Source: Edaphobacter bradus (GTDB taxonomy: Bacteria > Acidobacteriota > Terriglobia > Terriglobales > Acidobacteriaceae). Taken from it: DNA of 64,000 nucleotides. Made by a program: the position numbers and the translations under genes. Shown in pieces: positions 1-8,042 of this stretch; position 1 is the first letter of the stretch, and each line of letters begins with the position of its first letter. The notes beneath the pieces are model-generated. The model searched no databases and had not been told where the DNA came from. It saw only the letters and a list, made by a program, of their open reading frames with translations. Where the stretch lies: NCBI RefSeq assembly GCF_025685645.1, contig NZ_JAGSYF010000001.1, positions 620,001 to 684,000 of the forward strand, in the 5' to 3' direction.

Positions 1-2
1 CT

Positions 3-812
3 GGACCGGGCGATCCGCGGACACGGTCCCTGTACCCCTATATTGCGCCGACTTTCTACGACCGCAGCACCGGGACCTCTTCCTACAACGCTGCGCAGTT
101 TCAGTTGGATAAGCGTTACTCAAGTGGACTGTCCTATTCCGTCGGCTACACCTATTCCAAGTCGATCAACGCCGGTGGCGATGGATGGTTCGGTGCAGAA
201 GGTGGTTCTCCGGTTGACCCCTATCATCCCAACAAATTCGGAAGCCGCTCAGTGTCTGGTACGGATCTCACCCACGTCCTGACGGAAAACACGATCTTCC
301 AGATTCCAGTCGGTAAGGGACATCGCTGGTCCACGGGCAGCGGCTGGGCGGACTATCTCCTTGGGAGTTGGCAGCTCAACAATTTCCTCACGGTCCGGTC
401 CGGCCTTCCATACACTCCCACCATCAGCAGTGACATCGCGAACACTGGGAACGTTGGGTGGTCTGGATATGAACATGCCAATCTCGTGGGTGATCCTCAC
501 AAGAATGTTCCCAAGGGCGATGGATTCAATCCCGCGGCTTACACGGCTCCGGCGCAATATACCTTCGGCACTGCTGGTCGAAACTCGTTGCGTTCCGCGC
601 ACTATATCAATATGGACGCGTCGATCTTCCGCCAGTTCCCAGCATGGGAAGAAACAAGATTCGAGTTCCGGCTTGAGGCGTTCAACCTGTTCAACCATCC
701 AACCTTGGGTACACCCAATAGCGACTTGAATAATGGAACGCGTTTCGGGTTGATTAACAGTACCTCAAGCACAGCCAGACAACTACAACTAGGCGGAAAG
801 TTCATCTTCTAG
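3..812 (+). CDS. TonB-dependent receptor (Oar-like), C-terminal part
   Basis: The reading frame is open from the first bases of the window, so the gene begins outside it. About 269 residues remain. The sequence has the pattern of the outer-membrane beta-barrel end of the large acidobacterial TonB-dependent receptors: alternating aromatic and polar strands, an FRLEAFNLFNHP motif near the end and a terminal GGKFIF that closes the barrel with an aromatic residue. Such receptors import large ligands such as oligosaccharides across the outer membrane. A strong hairpin follows, then an alpha-L-fucosidase in the same direction, which suggests a role in glycan uptake. The substrate is inferred from neighbours only. 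Confidence 0.85.
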   Translation, partial: GPGDPRTRSLYPYIAPTFYDRSTGTSSYNAAQFQLDKRYSSGLSYSVGYTYSKSINAGGDGWFGAEGGSPVDPYHPNKFGSRSVSGTDLTHVLTENTIFQIPVGKGHRWSTGSGWADYLLGSWQLNNFLTVRSGLPYTPTISSDIANTGNVGWSGYEHANLVGDPHKNVPKGDGFNPAAYTAPAQYTFGTAGRNSLRSAHYINMDASIFRQFPAWEETRFEFRLEAFNLFNHPTLGTPNSDLNNGTRFGLINSTSSTARQLQLGGKFIF

Positions 813-839
813 GCACTTTTAACTGGTCTCTGACTGATA

Positions 840-876
840 GAGGGCCTGCCTTCCAACAACATGGAGGCAGGCCCTC
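840..876 (+). terminator. Hairpin terminator after the TonB receptor
   Basis: A 15-bp stem with one bulged T (840-855 against 862-876) encloses a 6-nt loop. It lies 28 bp after the receptor stop codon and before the fucosidase. The T-run after it is weak, so it may act as an attenuator or RNA stabiliser rather than a full stop. Confidence 0.6.
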
Positions 877-925
877 TTAAGTTCCCTAAGTTAAACTAAC
901 GAATGTGTTTAGAAGGATGGGGCCG

Positions 926-2347
926 ATGCTCAATCGTAGTGCAGCCTGGAGATGCGGGATAGTGGCCGGCAGCCTGTTTTTTACCAGTGTCGCGGGCGGT
1001 GCGCAGTCGTCCGGTAAGCAACATTATGAGCCGGCGCTGAGCTCTCTCAATAGCCATCCCCTTCCGCAGTGGTACGCCGACGCGAAGCTCGGGATATTCG
1101 TTCATTGGGGACTGTATTCGGTGCCGGGTTGGGCACCGCTGCAGCACCCCAACCACGACTTCGCTTCGTCCGATTACATCAAAAACAATCCTTACGCCGA
1201 GTGGTATTACAACGTCATGCGTGTCCCTGGCTCGCCCACCGCGGCCTATCATCGAGAGCACTTTGGCGCCAACTTCAGTTACTACGACTTCGCTCCCATC
1301 TTCGACAAGGAGACGCAGAAGTGGGATGCGGACCAGATGGCCAAGGCCTACAAGGACGCTGGGGCGAGGTATGTTGTGCTGACGACCAAGCATCACGATG
1401 GCTTCACCCTGTGGCCCAGTGAGGTGGAGAATCCTAATCAGAGGAATCTGCACGCGTCCCGGGATCTCGTCAAGGACCTTACAGAATCGGTCCGCAAGGC
1501 GGGGATGCGGATGGGACTCTACTACTCGGGAGGATACGACTGGACCTTCAATCGCGGTCCGATTCTTGACCCTTCGGACTATGAGACGGTCAAACCTGAA
1601 AGTATTGCCTACGGCAGATATGCGGACGCCCAGATCGAAGAGCTGATCAATCGCTATCACCCCTCAGTTCTCTGGAACGACATCGATTGGCCGAAGACCG
1701 GTCATCCGTTGAAGATCATGGCGGACTACTACAACGCCGTGCCAGACGGTGTCGTGGATGATAGGTATGGCGTCAAGCACTCCGATTTCACCTCACCCGA
1801 ATACGCTAAGCTCGATGAGATCAGCCCGACGAAGTGGGAGGAGTGCCGTGGCCTGGGCCAATCCTTTGGCTACAATCGAGCCGAAGGCGAGGCCGAGACG
1901 ATTGCTCCGGCTGAACTCATCAGTCTGCTCGTGGATATCGTGAGCAAGAATGGCAACCTGCTGCTCGATGTGGGGCCGGAGGCCGATGGGACGATTCCGC
2001 CGGTGCAGATGGAACGGCTGCAAGCTTTGGGTGCCTGGCTTAAACAGAATGGCGATGCTATCTACGGGACGCGGCCCTGGACCCGTTCTGCGGGCGAAAC
2101 GGATCAGGGGATCGGCGTCCGCTTCACCCGGAAAGACGCGAACCTGTACGCCACGCTGCTGGGAAAACCGCAATCCTCAGCCATCGTGGTTCGTTCGGTT
2201 AAGGCTAGGCCGGGCTCTCAAATCTTCCTGTTAGGAGAGAGCAAACCCCTCAAATGGTCGCAGCAGGGAGCTGACCTGCACGTGCAGTTTCCGTCAGTCT
2301 TACCCGGCAACTATGCCTATGTGCTTCAACTGCAGCCCGGGGATTGA
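926..2347 (+). CDS. Alpha-L-fucosidase, glycoside hydrolase family 29
   Basis: This is a predicted exported alpha-L-fucosidase that releases terminal fucose from glycans by a retaining mechanism. The N-terminus is a Sec signal peptide. The GH29 core is recognisable from KLGIFVHWGLYSVPGW near residue 55, TTKHHDGF near 155, GLYYSGGYDW near 200 and LWNDIDWP, whose Asp (about residue 252) matches the family nucleophile. Length (about 473 aa) fits the family. The frame is open from a GTG at 905, but AGAAGG at 911-916 sits nine bases before the ATG at 926, so I prefer 926. The gene lies between a TonB receptor and an alpha-mannosidase. Together they suggest use of fucose- and mannose-containing glycans. 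Confidence 0.9.
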   Translation: MLNRSAAWRCGIVAGSLFFTSVAGGAQSSGKQHYEPALSSLNSHPLPQWYADAKLGIFVHWGLYSVPGWAPLQHPNHDFASSDYIKNNPYAEWYYNVMRVPGSPTAAYHREHFGANFSYYDFAPIFDKETQKWDADQMAKAYKDAGARYVVLTTKHHDGFTLWPSEVENPNQRNLHASRDLVKDLTESVRKAGMRMGLYYSGGYDWTFNRGPILDPSDYETVKPESIAYGRYADAQIEELINRYHPSVLWNDIDWPKTGHPLKIMADYYNAVPDGVVDDRYGVKHSDFTSPEYAKLDEISPTKWEECRGLGQSFGYNRAEGEAETIAPAELISLLVDIVSKNGNLLLDVGPEADGTIPPVQMERLQALGAWLKQNGDAIYGTRPWTRSAGETDQGIGVRFTRKDANLYATLLGKPQSSAIVVRSVKARPGSQIFLLGESKPLKWSQQGADLHVQFPSVLPGNYAYVLQLQPGD

Positions 2348-2775
2348 TCTAATTAATTCATTCTATCTCCGGGGTCGCAGGAGCCGTTCCCCGAGTCCTA
2401 TTGGACTGGAGGTGCGTTGGTCGAGTGGAAGACACAGGGGTACACTGGAATGGTAGGTAGAGGCGTTTGCGGGTGATTCGCACCGCTCCAGCATGCTGTG
2501 AGCAGCCGGACAAAAATAGGCCACAGCACGCCGGGCGAGCGGGTTGTCCTAGATAACTTGGTAGTAGGCTGCCCAGGCGGAGTTTAGGAGTATCAGGTCG
2601 CGCAACCATATCCATATAAATAATATGGTGTCGCTTCGGACGTTCCTGCGTTGTTCCTGCGATTAGAGTGGAATTTACGGCATGTTTTAGGTAATTTACG
2701 AGTCCCAACCAGCCTTTTTCTGCCATAACTAGTCAATCCAGGTAAATGTTGAAATAAATTGGTTAGAAGAAATAA
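2348..2775. other. Gene-free stretch after the fucosidase
   Basis: No convincing gene is seen. Short open frames on both strands lack a domain pattern or ribosome-binding site. The stretch ends at a perfect palindromic terminator. Confidence 0.5.
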
Positions 2776-2777
2776 GA

Positions 2778-2801
2778 AAAGCCTCCGCATGCGGAGGCTT
2801 T
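2778..2801. terminator. Palindromic bidirectional terminator (repeat A)
   Basis: A-run, then the perfect palindrome GCCTCCGCATGCGGAGGC (2781-2798), then a T-run. The same kind of element (AAAAGCCTCCGG stem) stands before repeat B at 21922, so it is part of the repeated unit. Confidence 0.75.
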
Positions 2802-2824
2802 CTGGTTTATGTCGGTAGCTTGTT

Positions 2825-2959
2825 GATTCTAAAAGGTGGCCAGAGACGGGATCGGTCTCTCGATTGGCTAATGGAATCAATAACTTACAGATTCTAAATG
2901 GTGGAGAAAGTGCCACAAGTGCCAGAATGCCCAATTCCTCTTGCAAATCTCTTGCAAAT
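2825..2959. repeat. Repeat A: tRNA-Phe-end/attachment-like scar
   Basis: This contains GATTCTAAAAGGTGG (2825-2839) running into GGCCAGAGACGGGATCG, which resembles the 3' end of a tRNA-Phe read on the minus strand. A second GATTCTAAATGGTGG follows at 2890-2904. Next come closely spaced GTGCCA, GTGCCA and ATGCCC boxes (2910, 2919, 2927) and two CTTGCAAAT boxes 11 bp apart (2940, 2951). Repeat B at about 21970-22087 has the same order of elements. I read it as the remains of an integrase attachment region. No integrase gene is next to it. Confidence 0.65.
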
Positions 2960-3109
2960 TCTTAGGGGTTCGGAAGGCAGAAGAGACCGAGACTCGCAAT
3001 CAAAATGGTACCTCCAGGTAGTTTGGTGTACCTCTAGATGGCGGAAGTCTGTTCGGTGACCCAAGCGCGTTGTCAGTGAGTGACTCGGCGATTATGCAGC
3101 AATTGACAT

Positions 3110-3330
3110 CCGGACCGAAATGATCTGGTGGGGCCAACCTTCAAGAATGTGGACTTTAATGCATCGAAGACGTTCCCGATTTTCGAGAGGATGAATCTCC
3201 AGTTCAGAGCGGAGCTCTTCAACCTCTTCAACCACACCAACTACAGCACGCCGGATAACGGCGTACAAGACGCGCAGTTCGGTCAGATCCTGCGCGCGGC
3301 CGGCCCCGGACGCGAGGTACAGTTCGCGCC
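3110..3330 (+). pseudogene. TonB-dependent receptor fossil, C-terminal fragment
   Basis: About 70 codons read as the end of an Oar-like receptor: GPTFKNVDFNASKTF, then FRAELFNLFNHTNYSTP, then FGQILRAAGPGREVQFA. Intact relatives end a few residues later with an aromatic strand. Here the frame instead runs on into unrelated sequence to a stop at 3541. There is no start codon or upstream barrel, so this is a truncated remnant. It lies about 150 bp after repeat A. Confidence 0.7.
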
Positions 3331-4159
3331 TAAGCCTGTGCCTCGCCAAGACTTCGTCGTGCTGTATTTTGTTAGATTTCCATCTGAAGTCTCGTCGCGC
3401 TCGCCAAAATTCAATCCGACCGAGAAATGGAGGTGCAAGCTTGGGTTCTCTCTAGTTTCCGATTGGTTGGCGGAGAACATGATTATTGGTTCTTCAATGA
3501 ATGGAAGAACGTTCTGCACTCGGTCGGCGTCCTCGAACTGAGCGAGATTGTGCAGTTCCAAAGCCAGTTGCCTTTCGACAGAAACCTTGATCTCCGCTGA
3601 TCTCGTATTGGAAATACGGCCGAACATGCGAATCTCTATGTCACTAACTGCATCCCTGATAAATTGTTTTGCATCTGGAGTAGATCTAAGCGCCCAAAGA
3701 ATAATGGCACTGTGAGTTGAGTGTTGGCATTTATTGGTCCTCCTTCTTAGTCGTATGCGACTAGAAAGGACCTGCAAGAAAAAGCTTCGCGAGGGGAAGA
3801 TCTCAAAAAAATAATGGTTAGACGGCTGAGGCTTCGTTTGCCGAAGCCATGAGGTTCGTCTCTTGCGAGTATTGGCAGATCAGGGGAATCTTTGAAAGAG
3901 AGAGCAGTCTATTCTTCCGTCTCCCGAGTAAATCCAGTGTCACTGAGAAAGGTCCTCACAGAGGAGCTTAAGGGAAAATCTGCGCCTCGTGGCTCAGGGG
4001 TCCTAAACCGAGGCTGGCTACTTCGCGCGCGTGCTCAAGCCGCAGTTTAGCGAGGACGGCCACTCTATTCGCAAAACAGTTATCCTAGCATAGAAATCCG
4101 AGCGAGCTTTGGTGCAGCACCTACCCCTCGAACTAGCATTACGTCAAAACAATTCAGAC
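3331..4159. other. Gene-poor stretch
   Basis: No gene is supported. A minus-strand frame of 164 codons (3283-3777) starts with TTG, overlaps the receptor fossil and shows no family I recognise. The rest has no long frame with a ribosome-binding site. Confidence 0.5.
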
Positions 4160-4186
4160 AAAAAGGCCCGGAATTTTTCGGGGCTT
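4160..4186 (-). terminator. Probable terminator of the alpha-mannosidase gene
   Basis: A GC-rich imperfect hairpin with an AATTTTT loop is followed, in minus-strand reading, by five T residues. It lies about 50 bp after the stop codon of the GH38 gene. Confidence 0.5.
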
Positions 4187-4235
4187 CTCATTCACGGTTC
4201 GAACCAATAAATCGAACGCAACTTCATGCTTGCAC

Positions 4236-7200
4236 TTAGTGCAAAAGAAGAGGAGGTTCGGTCCGGCCGAGCGTGTCGAAGAGCGGCTGGGCCGGGGTGA
4301 GTTGGGGGTTCTCCTCGGCGACTGAGACTGCGAGGATTCTGATCTTATCGTTGTTCGGTAAAGTCAGGGTTCGCTCGTTGCCGTTGAGATCGATCGAGTA
4401 GGCGAAGAGGTAGGAGTACTGGTAGGGCTGGTTGAGGCCGTCGGCGGTGTGCTGGTGCGAGGCGTACCAGGCGAGGCCAGCGGGCTTGATGTATCCGGGC
4501 TTGAGGCCCGCGTAGTCCTCCGGGTAGCGCTGTGCGACGGGACGTTGTTCGCGCTGCTGGAGGTCATCCGGCGGCCACTGAGCGTGATTGGCTGAGGTCG
4601 CCCAGTCGCGTTCCTGCTGATTCTTCCAGAGGCGCGTGTCCCATTGGCCGATAAAGCCCGTCCAATTCTGGATGGTGAGGTTGACGTTCTTGTCGCCCAG
4701 TTGGAATGTGCCGTTCTGGTCACCGACGGCTGCGGCGGCGAGGATGTAGACGCGGTTGTAGTGGCCTGCAGGGAGGGTGATTGTTTGGCCTTTGGCGACT
4801 ACGGCGTTTGGAGTACCGGTTTTGGCTGGCGCTAGTTCGAACTCTACGTTGTTATAGTGGAGCTTCGAGGGAAGCATTTCGGCGGGCATTGCTTTACCGG
4901 TGCCGTCGAAGCCTCTGCCGGTGGTTTTGGTGTCGTCGTTGCTTGCGATGGCGAGGTCGTATTGCAGCGGGACAGGTTGGGATTTTACTGCGCTAAGTTT
5001 TGTGGATGGCGTGCCGAGGCACAGAGCGAAGGTTCGTGGTTGGTAGGGAGTGAACGATGTTACGAGAACGCCGTTGTTGACGCTGGCGTCTCCCGCTGGT
5101 TGCTCTTGCGCGTTTACTTCACGGGCAGAGGCGATGGGACCAGCAAATGAGACGTGTACGTCGTGCGCTGGCTTGCCGTCGAGTTCCACAATGCGAAGGA
5201 TGATCTCGTCGCTGTTCTCGGCTTTCTTGAGAGCGAGCACGCGGATCCGTGAGTTGTTGAGGTGGATGAGAGAGAAGCTCTTGCCGAGTGCGCCGCTGTG
5301 CTTGGCTGTCTGGAAGGCGAGGAGTGGCGTGTTGAGCCGGTAGGCATGCCAATCGGTTTGCGCAGAGCGCCAGTCTCCGGGGTGGCCGATGAGTCCGAAG
5401 ACGAACTCGTGGTGCCCCCAATCCTGATTGGCTTGATCGCTGTAGGGAGAGGGACGGCCGTTGGCTGGAGGCTCGATCCCTGGTGAGCGCATAAGGGTCA
5501 GGCGGATGGTGTTGTCGGTGGGTTTGTCAGAGCCGTTCTTGTAGTCGGTGAGGATGGTGGTTCCGAAGGTACCGCTCTTATCGGCGAGGTCGATCCAGCG
5601 GTGCGATGCGACTTCGAACTGGCGCTCGTTGGCGTTGGGGCGCTGGATGGTTCCGATCTCCCAGTTGTAGGTGGCGATTTCGTTGGAGGCGCTGAGCGGG
5701 AAGGTTGCTTTGAGGTTGGCGGAGAGGGTCTTCCAGTCGATTGCGTTGCCGAATTCGACTCGGTTGCCGGGGTCTCCTGCGTAGAGGCTAACTGTTTGGA
5801 CGAACTTTGAGCCTTCCGTTTCGCGGGTTACTTCGAGAGAGACACGGACGGGGCCGTTCTCCTTGATGCGGACTTTGGCTGGACCGCTGACGTAAGCGCG
5901 TGGAGGCGCCTGCTCCTGATCGAAGTCCATATTCCATGCGGGATAGACCTTGGGCTTGTCGTTGGAGATGGCGAGGCGCATTGGAGCGGAGAGGAGTTCT
6001 TTGTTGAGCGATTTGTCGTAGATGCTGGAAACGTCGCCATCGGAGTTCAACCTGACGCGGTAGCGGGCGTTCTCGAGGGAGGATTCCGTTACTTTGAGTT
6101 CTGAGCTGGAGTTCGACGTTTGCCCGGGAGCGATGCTGTAAACTGCGTAGCCGACAGAGGGCGCCTTGGCCAGGAAGAGAACTTTACCGCCCTCCACTTG
6201 TGAAGGCACTTCTTTTCCTGTCGCGTCGGTTACGCGGGCGGACTTGGACGATCCAGCCAGATCGATGTCGGCTTCGACGATGTCTTCGCGTGTGATGTTG
6301 AGAGGATTGAAGACGACGACGGGGGTTCCGGCGACTTGAGTGTCGAGTGCGGAGGCGATGGCTTCGCTGGCGTTGGTGAATATGCCAGCAAACTGATTCG
6401 CTGCGATGACGTCGTCGTTCCATGCGAATTCATAGGAGCGCGGGGTTGCTGTTCCGGCTCCAGTGTCGTGGAAGTGGCCTCCCAGTTCGAGCATCCAAGC
6501 ATCGTTGAGGCGTTGCTGGGGATAGGTTCGGCCTCCCAGCCATTCGGCGGCGACGGAGGTCTTTTCGGCGGCGTCGGCGAGTTGTTCGTTCCTGAGGACC
6601 CAGCGCTTGTGATACGCCTGCGAAGTCAGGGAGCCGGCGGAGTGATTGATGAGTTCGAGGTCTCCTTTGTACTGCGGGAGGCGCGAGGTCATTGCAGCAG
6701 GGATGTCGTTGAAGAGTTGATCAGCGGCAGATTCGACTACGTGGACTGGGCCGTCGCCGACTTTAATTGACGCACCGGTGGGTTCTGCCGTCGGGGTTTC
6801 ACCCATGGCGAATGCGGCGCGAGGCGGAGAGGGCAGAGTGGTTTCGCTCTTTGTGACGATGGCTTCGAGCAGCTTTACGGTGGATTCCTGAGTAGCTCCG
6901 CCTATGTCGCCGGTGCCGACGTAGTGATAGTCGGCGAAGACTCCGGTGACTTTTCCGTTGACGTCGATGCGTTTGACCCAATCCTGTTCCTGCGGGCGCT
7001 GTCTCGCGACTGCGGCGGCCTGTTGAGGTGTGAGGCGGGCTCGCTCTTCGCTGGTGAGTTGCGGCGCTGAAGCGGAGACCTCAGTGGGCTCCTTGCTGAG
7101 GTCGGTGTAGACGTTGCTGCCGTAGCCGCCGGGGTTTAGAGCAGCGATGACGCCTTTGCCGTCAGGGCCGATCCACATGCCTACATTGAAGGGAATGCCT

Positions 7201-7871
7201 TCGGGCGTTTGCTCAGGCGAGCCGGGCCCTCCAATCTTTGGAGCGGGCTGCCACTGTGCGTTGAGTTTCTGAGTGGAGAATCCTTTCACACCGGCGTGGG
7301 CGAGAATGCTGGGGAGAGATGCAGGGAATCCGAAGCAGTCGGGCAGCATATATTCCGCGCTCGCTTTGCCGAAGTCTTTGCGAAAGTATTCGTTGCCGTA
7401 GAGGATCTGGCGGAAGATTCCTTCGGCGCTGGGGAGGTTGACGTCTCCTTCTTCGACGGAGGAGCCCGCCGGATACCAACGTCCAGCGGCGACGTATTGC
7501 TTCATCTTTGCGTAGTCGGAGGGGAAGTACTCCTTCATAAGGCGATAGCGATTTGCCCCGGTCCAGTTGAAGACGTAGTGCGGGTAGCGATCGATGTAGT
7601 CGAAGTTGACGCGCATGGTCTTGAGGAGATATTCGCTAATGGTCTGAGGGAACTCCCATCGCCATTGGGTGTCGAGGTGCGCGTAGGGGACAACGTAGAG
7701 GGTGGGATCTCTGGTGATGTCAGGGGCCTTCATGGTCTGGCTGCGGACTGCGCCGGGGAGAAGCAGGCCCGCGACTGTAGCGTAGATTGCCGAACGTTGG
7801 AAGCTTCGGTGGGCGGATTTTTTTCTAGAAGAAGACGCGGGGGATTCAACAGGTCGCATGCTTATAGCCAT
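4236..7871 (-). CDS. Alpha-mannosidase, glycoside hydrolase family 38
   Basis: This is a large exported alpha-mannosidase of 1211 aa. A basic N-terminus followed by the hydrophobic segment AIYATVAGLLLPGAVRS (residues 28-44) acts as a signal peptide. The zinc-binding HxD pair is in YAHLDTQWRW (His65, Asp67). The catalytic nucleophile matches Asp178 in MLPDCFGFPASLPS. The central helical and C-terminal beta-sandwich parts follow, so the length fits GH38. It lies downstream of a TonB receptor on the same strand, with two hairpins between them, and near a GH29 fucosidase and a GH92 fossil. This points to N-glycan or fungal mannan degradation. GC-rich antisense frames here are shadows. Confidence 0.92.
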   Translation of the reverse strand: MAISMRPVESPASSSRKKSAHRSFQRSAIYATVAGLLLPGAVRSQTMKAPDITRDPTLYVVPYAHLDTQWRWEFPQTISEYLLKTMRVNFDYIDRYPHYVFNWTGANRYRLMKEYFPSDYAKMKQYVAAGRWYPAGSSVEEGDVNLPSAEGIFRQILYGNEYFRKDFGKASAEYMLPDCFGFPASLPSILAHAGVKGFSTQKLNAQWQPAPKIGGPGSPEQTPEGIPFNVGMWIGPDGKGVIAALNPGGYGSNVYTDLSKEPTEVSASAPQLTSEERARLTPQQAAAVARQRPQEQDWVKRIDVNGKVTGVFADYHYVGTGDIGGATQESTVKLLEAIVTKSETTLPSPPRAAFAMGETPTAEPTGASIKVGDGPVHVVESAADQLFNDIPAAMTSRLPQYKGDLELINHSAGSLTSQAYHKRWVLRNEQLADAAEKTSVAAEWLGGRTYPQQRLNDAWMLELGGHFHDTGAGTATPRSYEFAWNDDVIAANQFAGIFTNASEAIASALDTQVAGTPVVVFNPLNITREDIVEADIDLAGSSKSARVTDATGKEVPSQVEGGKVLFLAKAPSVGYAVYSIAPGQTSNSSSELKVTESSLENARYRVRLNSDGDVSSIYDKSLNKELLSAPMRLAISNDKPKVYPAWNMDFDQEQAPPRAYVSGPAKVRIKENGPVRVSLEVTRETEGSKFVQTVSLYAGDPGNRVEFGNAIDWKTLSANLKATFPLSASNEIATYNWEIGTIQRPNANERQFEVASHRWIDLADKSGTFGTTILTDYKNGSDKPTDNTIRLTLMRSPGIEPPANGRPSPYSDQANQDWGHHEFVFGLIGHPGDWRSAQTDWHAYRLNTPLLAFQTAKHSGALGKSFSLIHLNNSRIRVLALKKAENSDEIILRIVELDGKPAHDVHVSFAGPIASAREVNAQEQPAGDASVNNGVLVTSFTPYQPRTFALCLGTPSTKLSAVKSQPVPLQYDLAIASNDDTKTTGRGFDGTGKAMPAEMLPSKLHYNNVEFELAPAKTGTPNAVVAKGQTITLPAGHYNRVYILAAAAVGDQNGTFQLGDKNVNLTIQNWTGFIGQWDTRLWKNQQERDWATSANHAQWPPDDLQQREQRPVAQRYPEDYAGLKPGYIKPAGLAWYASHQHTADGLNQPYQYSYLFAYSIDLNGNERTLTLPNNDKIRILAVSVAEENPQLTPAQPLFDTLGRTEPPLLLH

Positions 7872-7922
7872 CCATTTGCAGCCAAAGTGGCCGGAGTGAT
7901 TTGAACTTGATGTGACGCGAGA

Positions 7923-7957
7923 GAGATCCTGTAGGGAAAAGCTACTGCAGGATCTCT
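7923..7957 (-). terminator. Hairpin between receptor and mannosidase genes
   Basis: GAGATCCTG-TAG and CTACTGCAGGATCTC form a long, slightly bulged stem about 50 bp upstream of the mannosidase start. It could terminate receptor transcripts or act in the mannosidase leader. Confidence 0.45.
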
Positions 7958-7990
7958 TAGCTCAAGGTTGATATTGCTTTGTTTCAAAGT

Positions 7991-8022
7991 GATGAGCCGC
8001 TTCGACAGGGAAGCGGCTCATC
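7991..8022 (-). terminator. Terminator of the TonB receptor gene
   Basis: A perfect 13-bp stem (GATGAGCCGCTTC at 7991-8003 with its complement at 8010-8022) and a 6-nt loop lie 20 bp after the receptor stop codon. The T-run is short. Confidence 0.65.
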
Positions 8023-8042
8023 GAGTGCGTGCCAAGCTGCGC

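Noticed and set aside
3283..3777. 164-codon minus-strand frame
   Set aside because: TTG start, overlaps the TonB receptor fossil on the other strand, no ribosome-binding site and no recognised family.
7209..7904. 231-codon plus-strand frame
   Set aside because: Antisense to the GH38 alpha-mannosidase, whose motifs are unambiguous; composition is that of a high-GC shadow frame.
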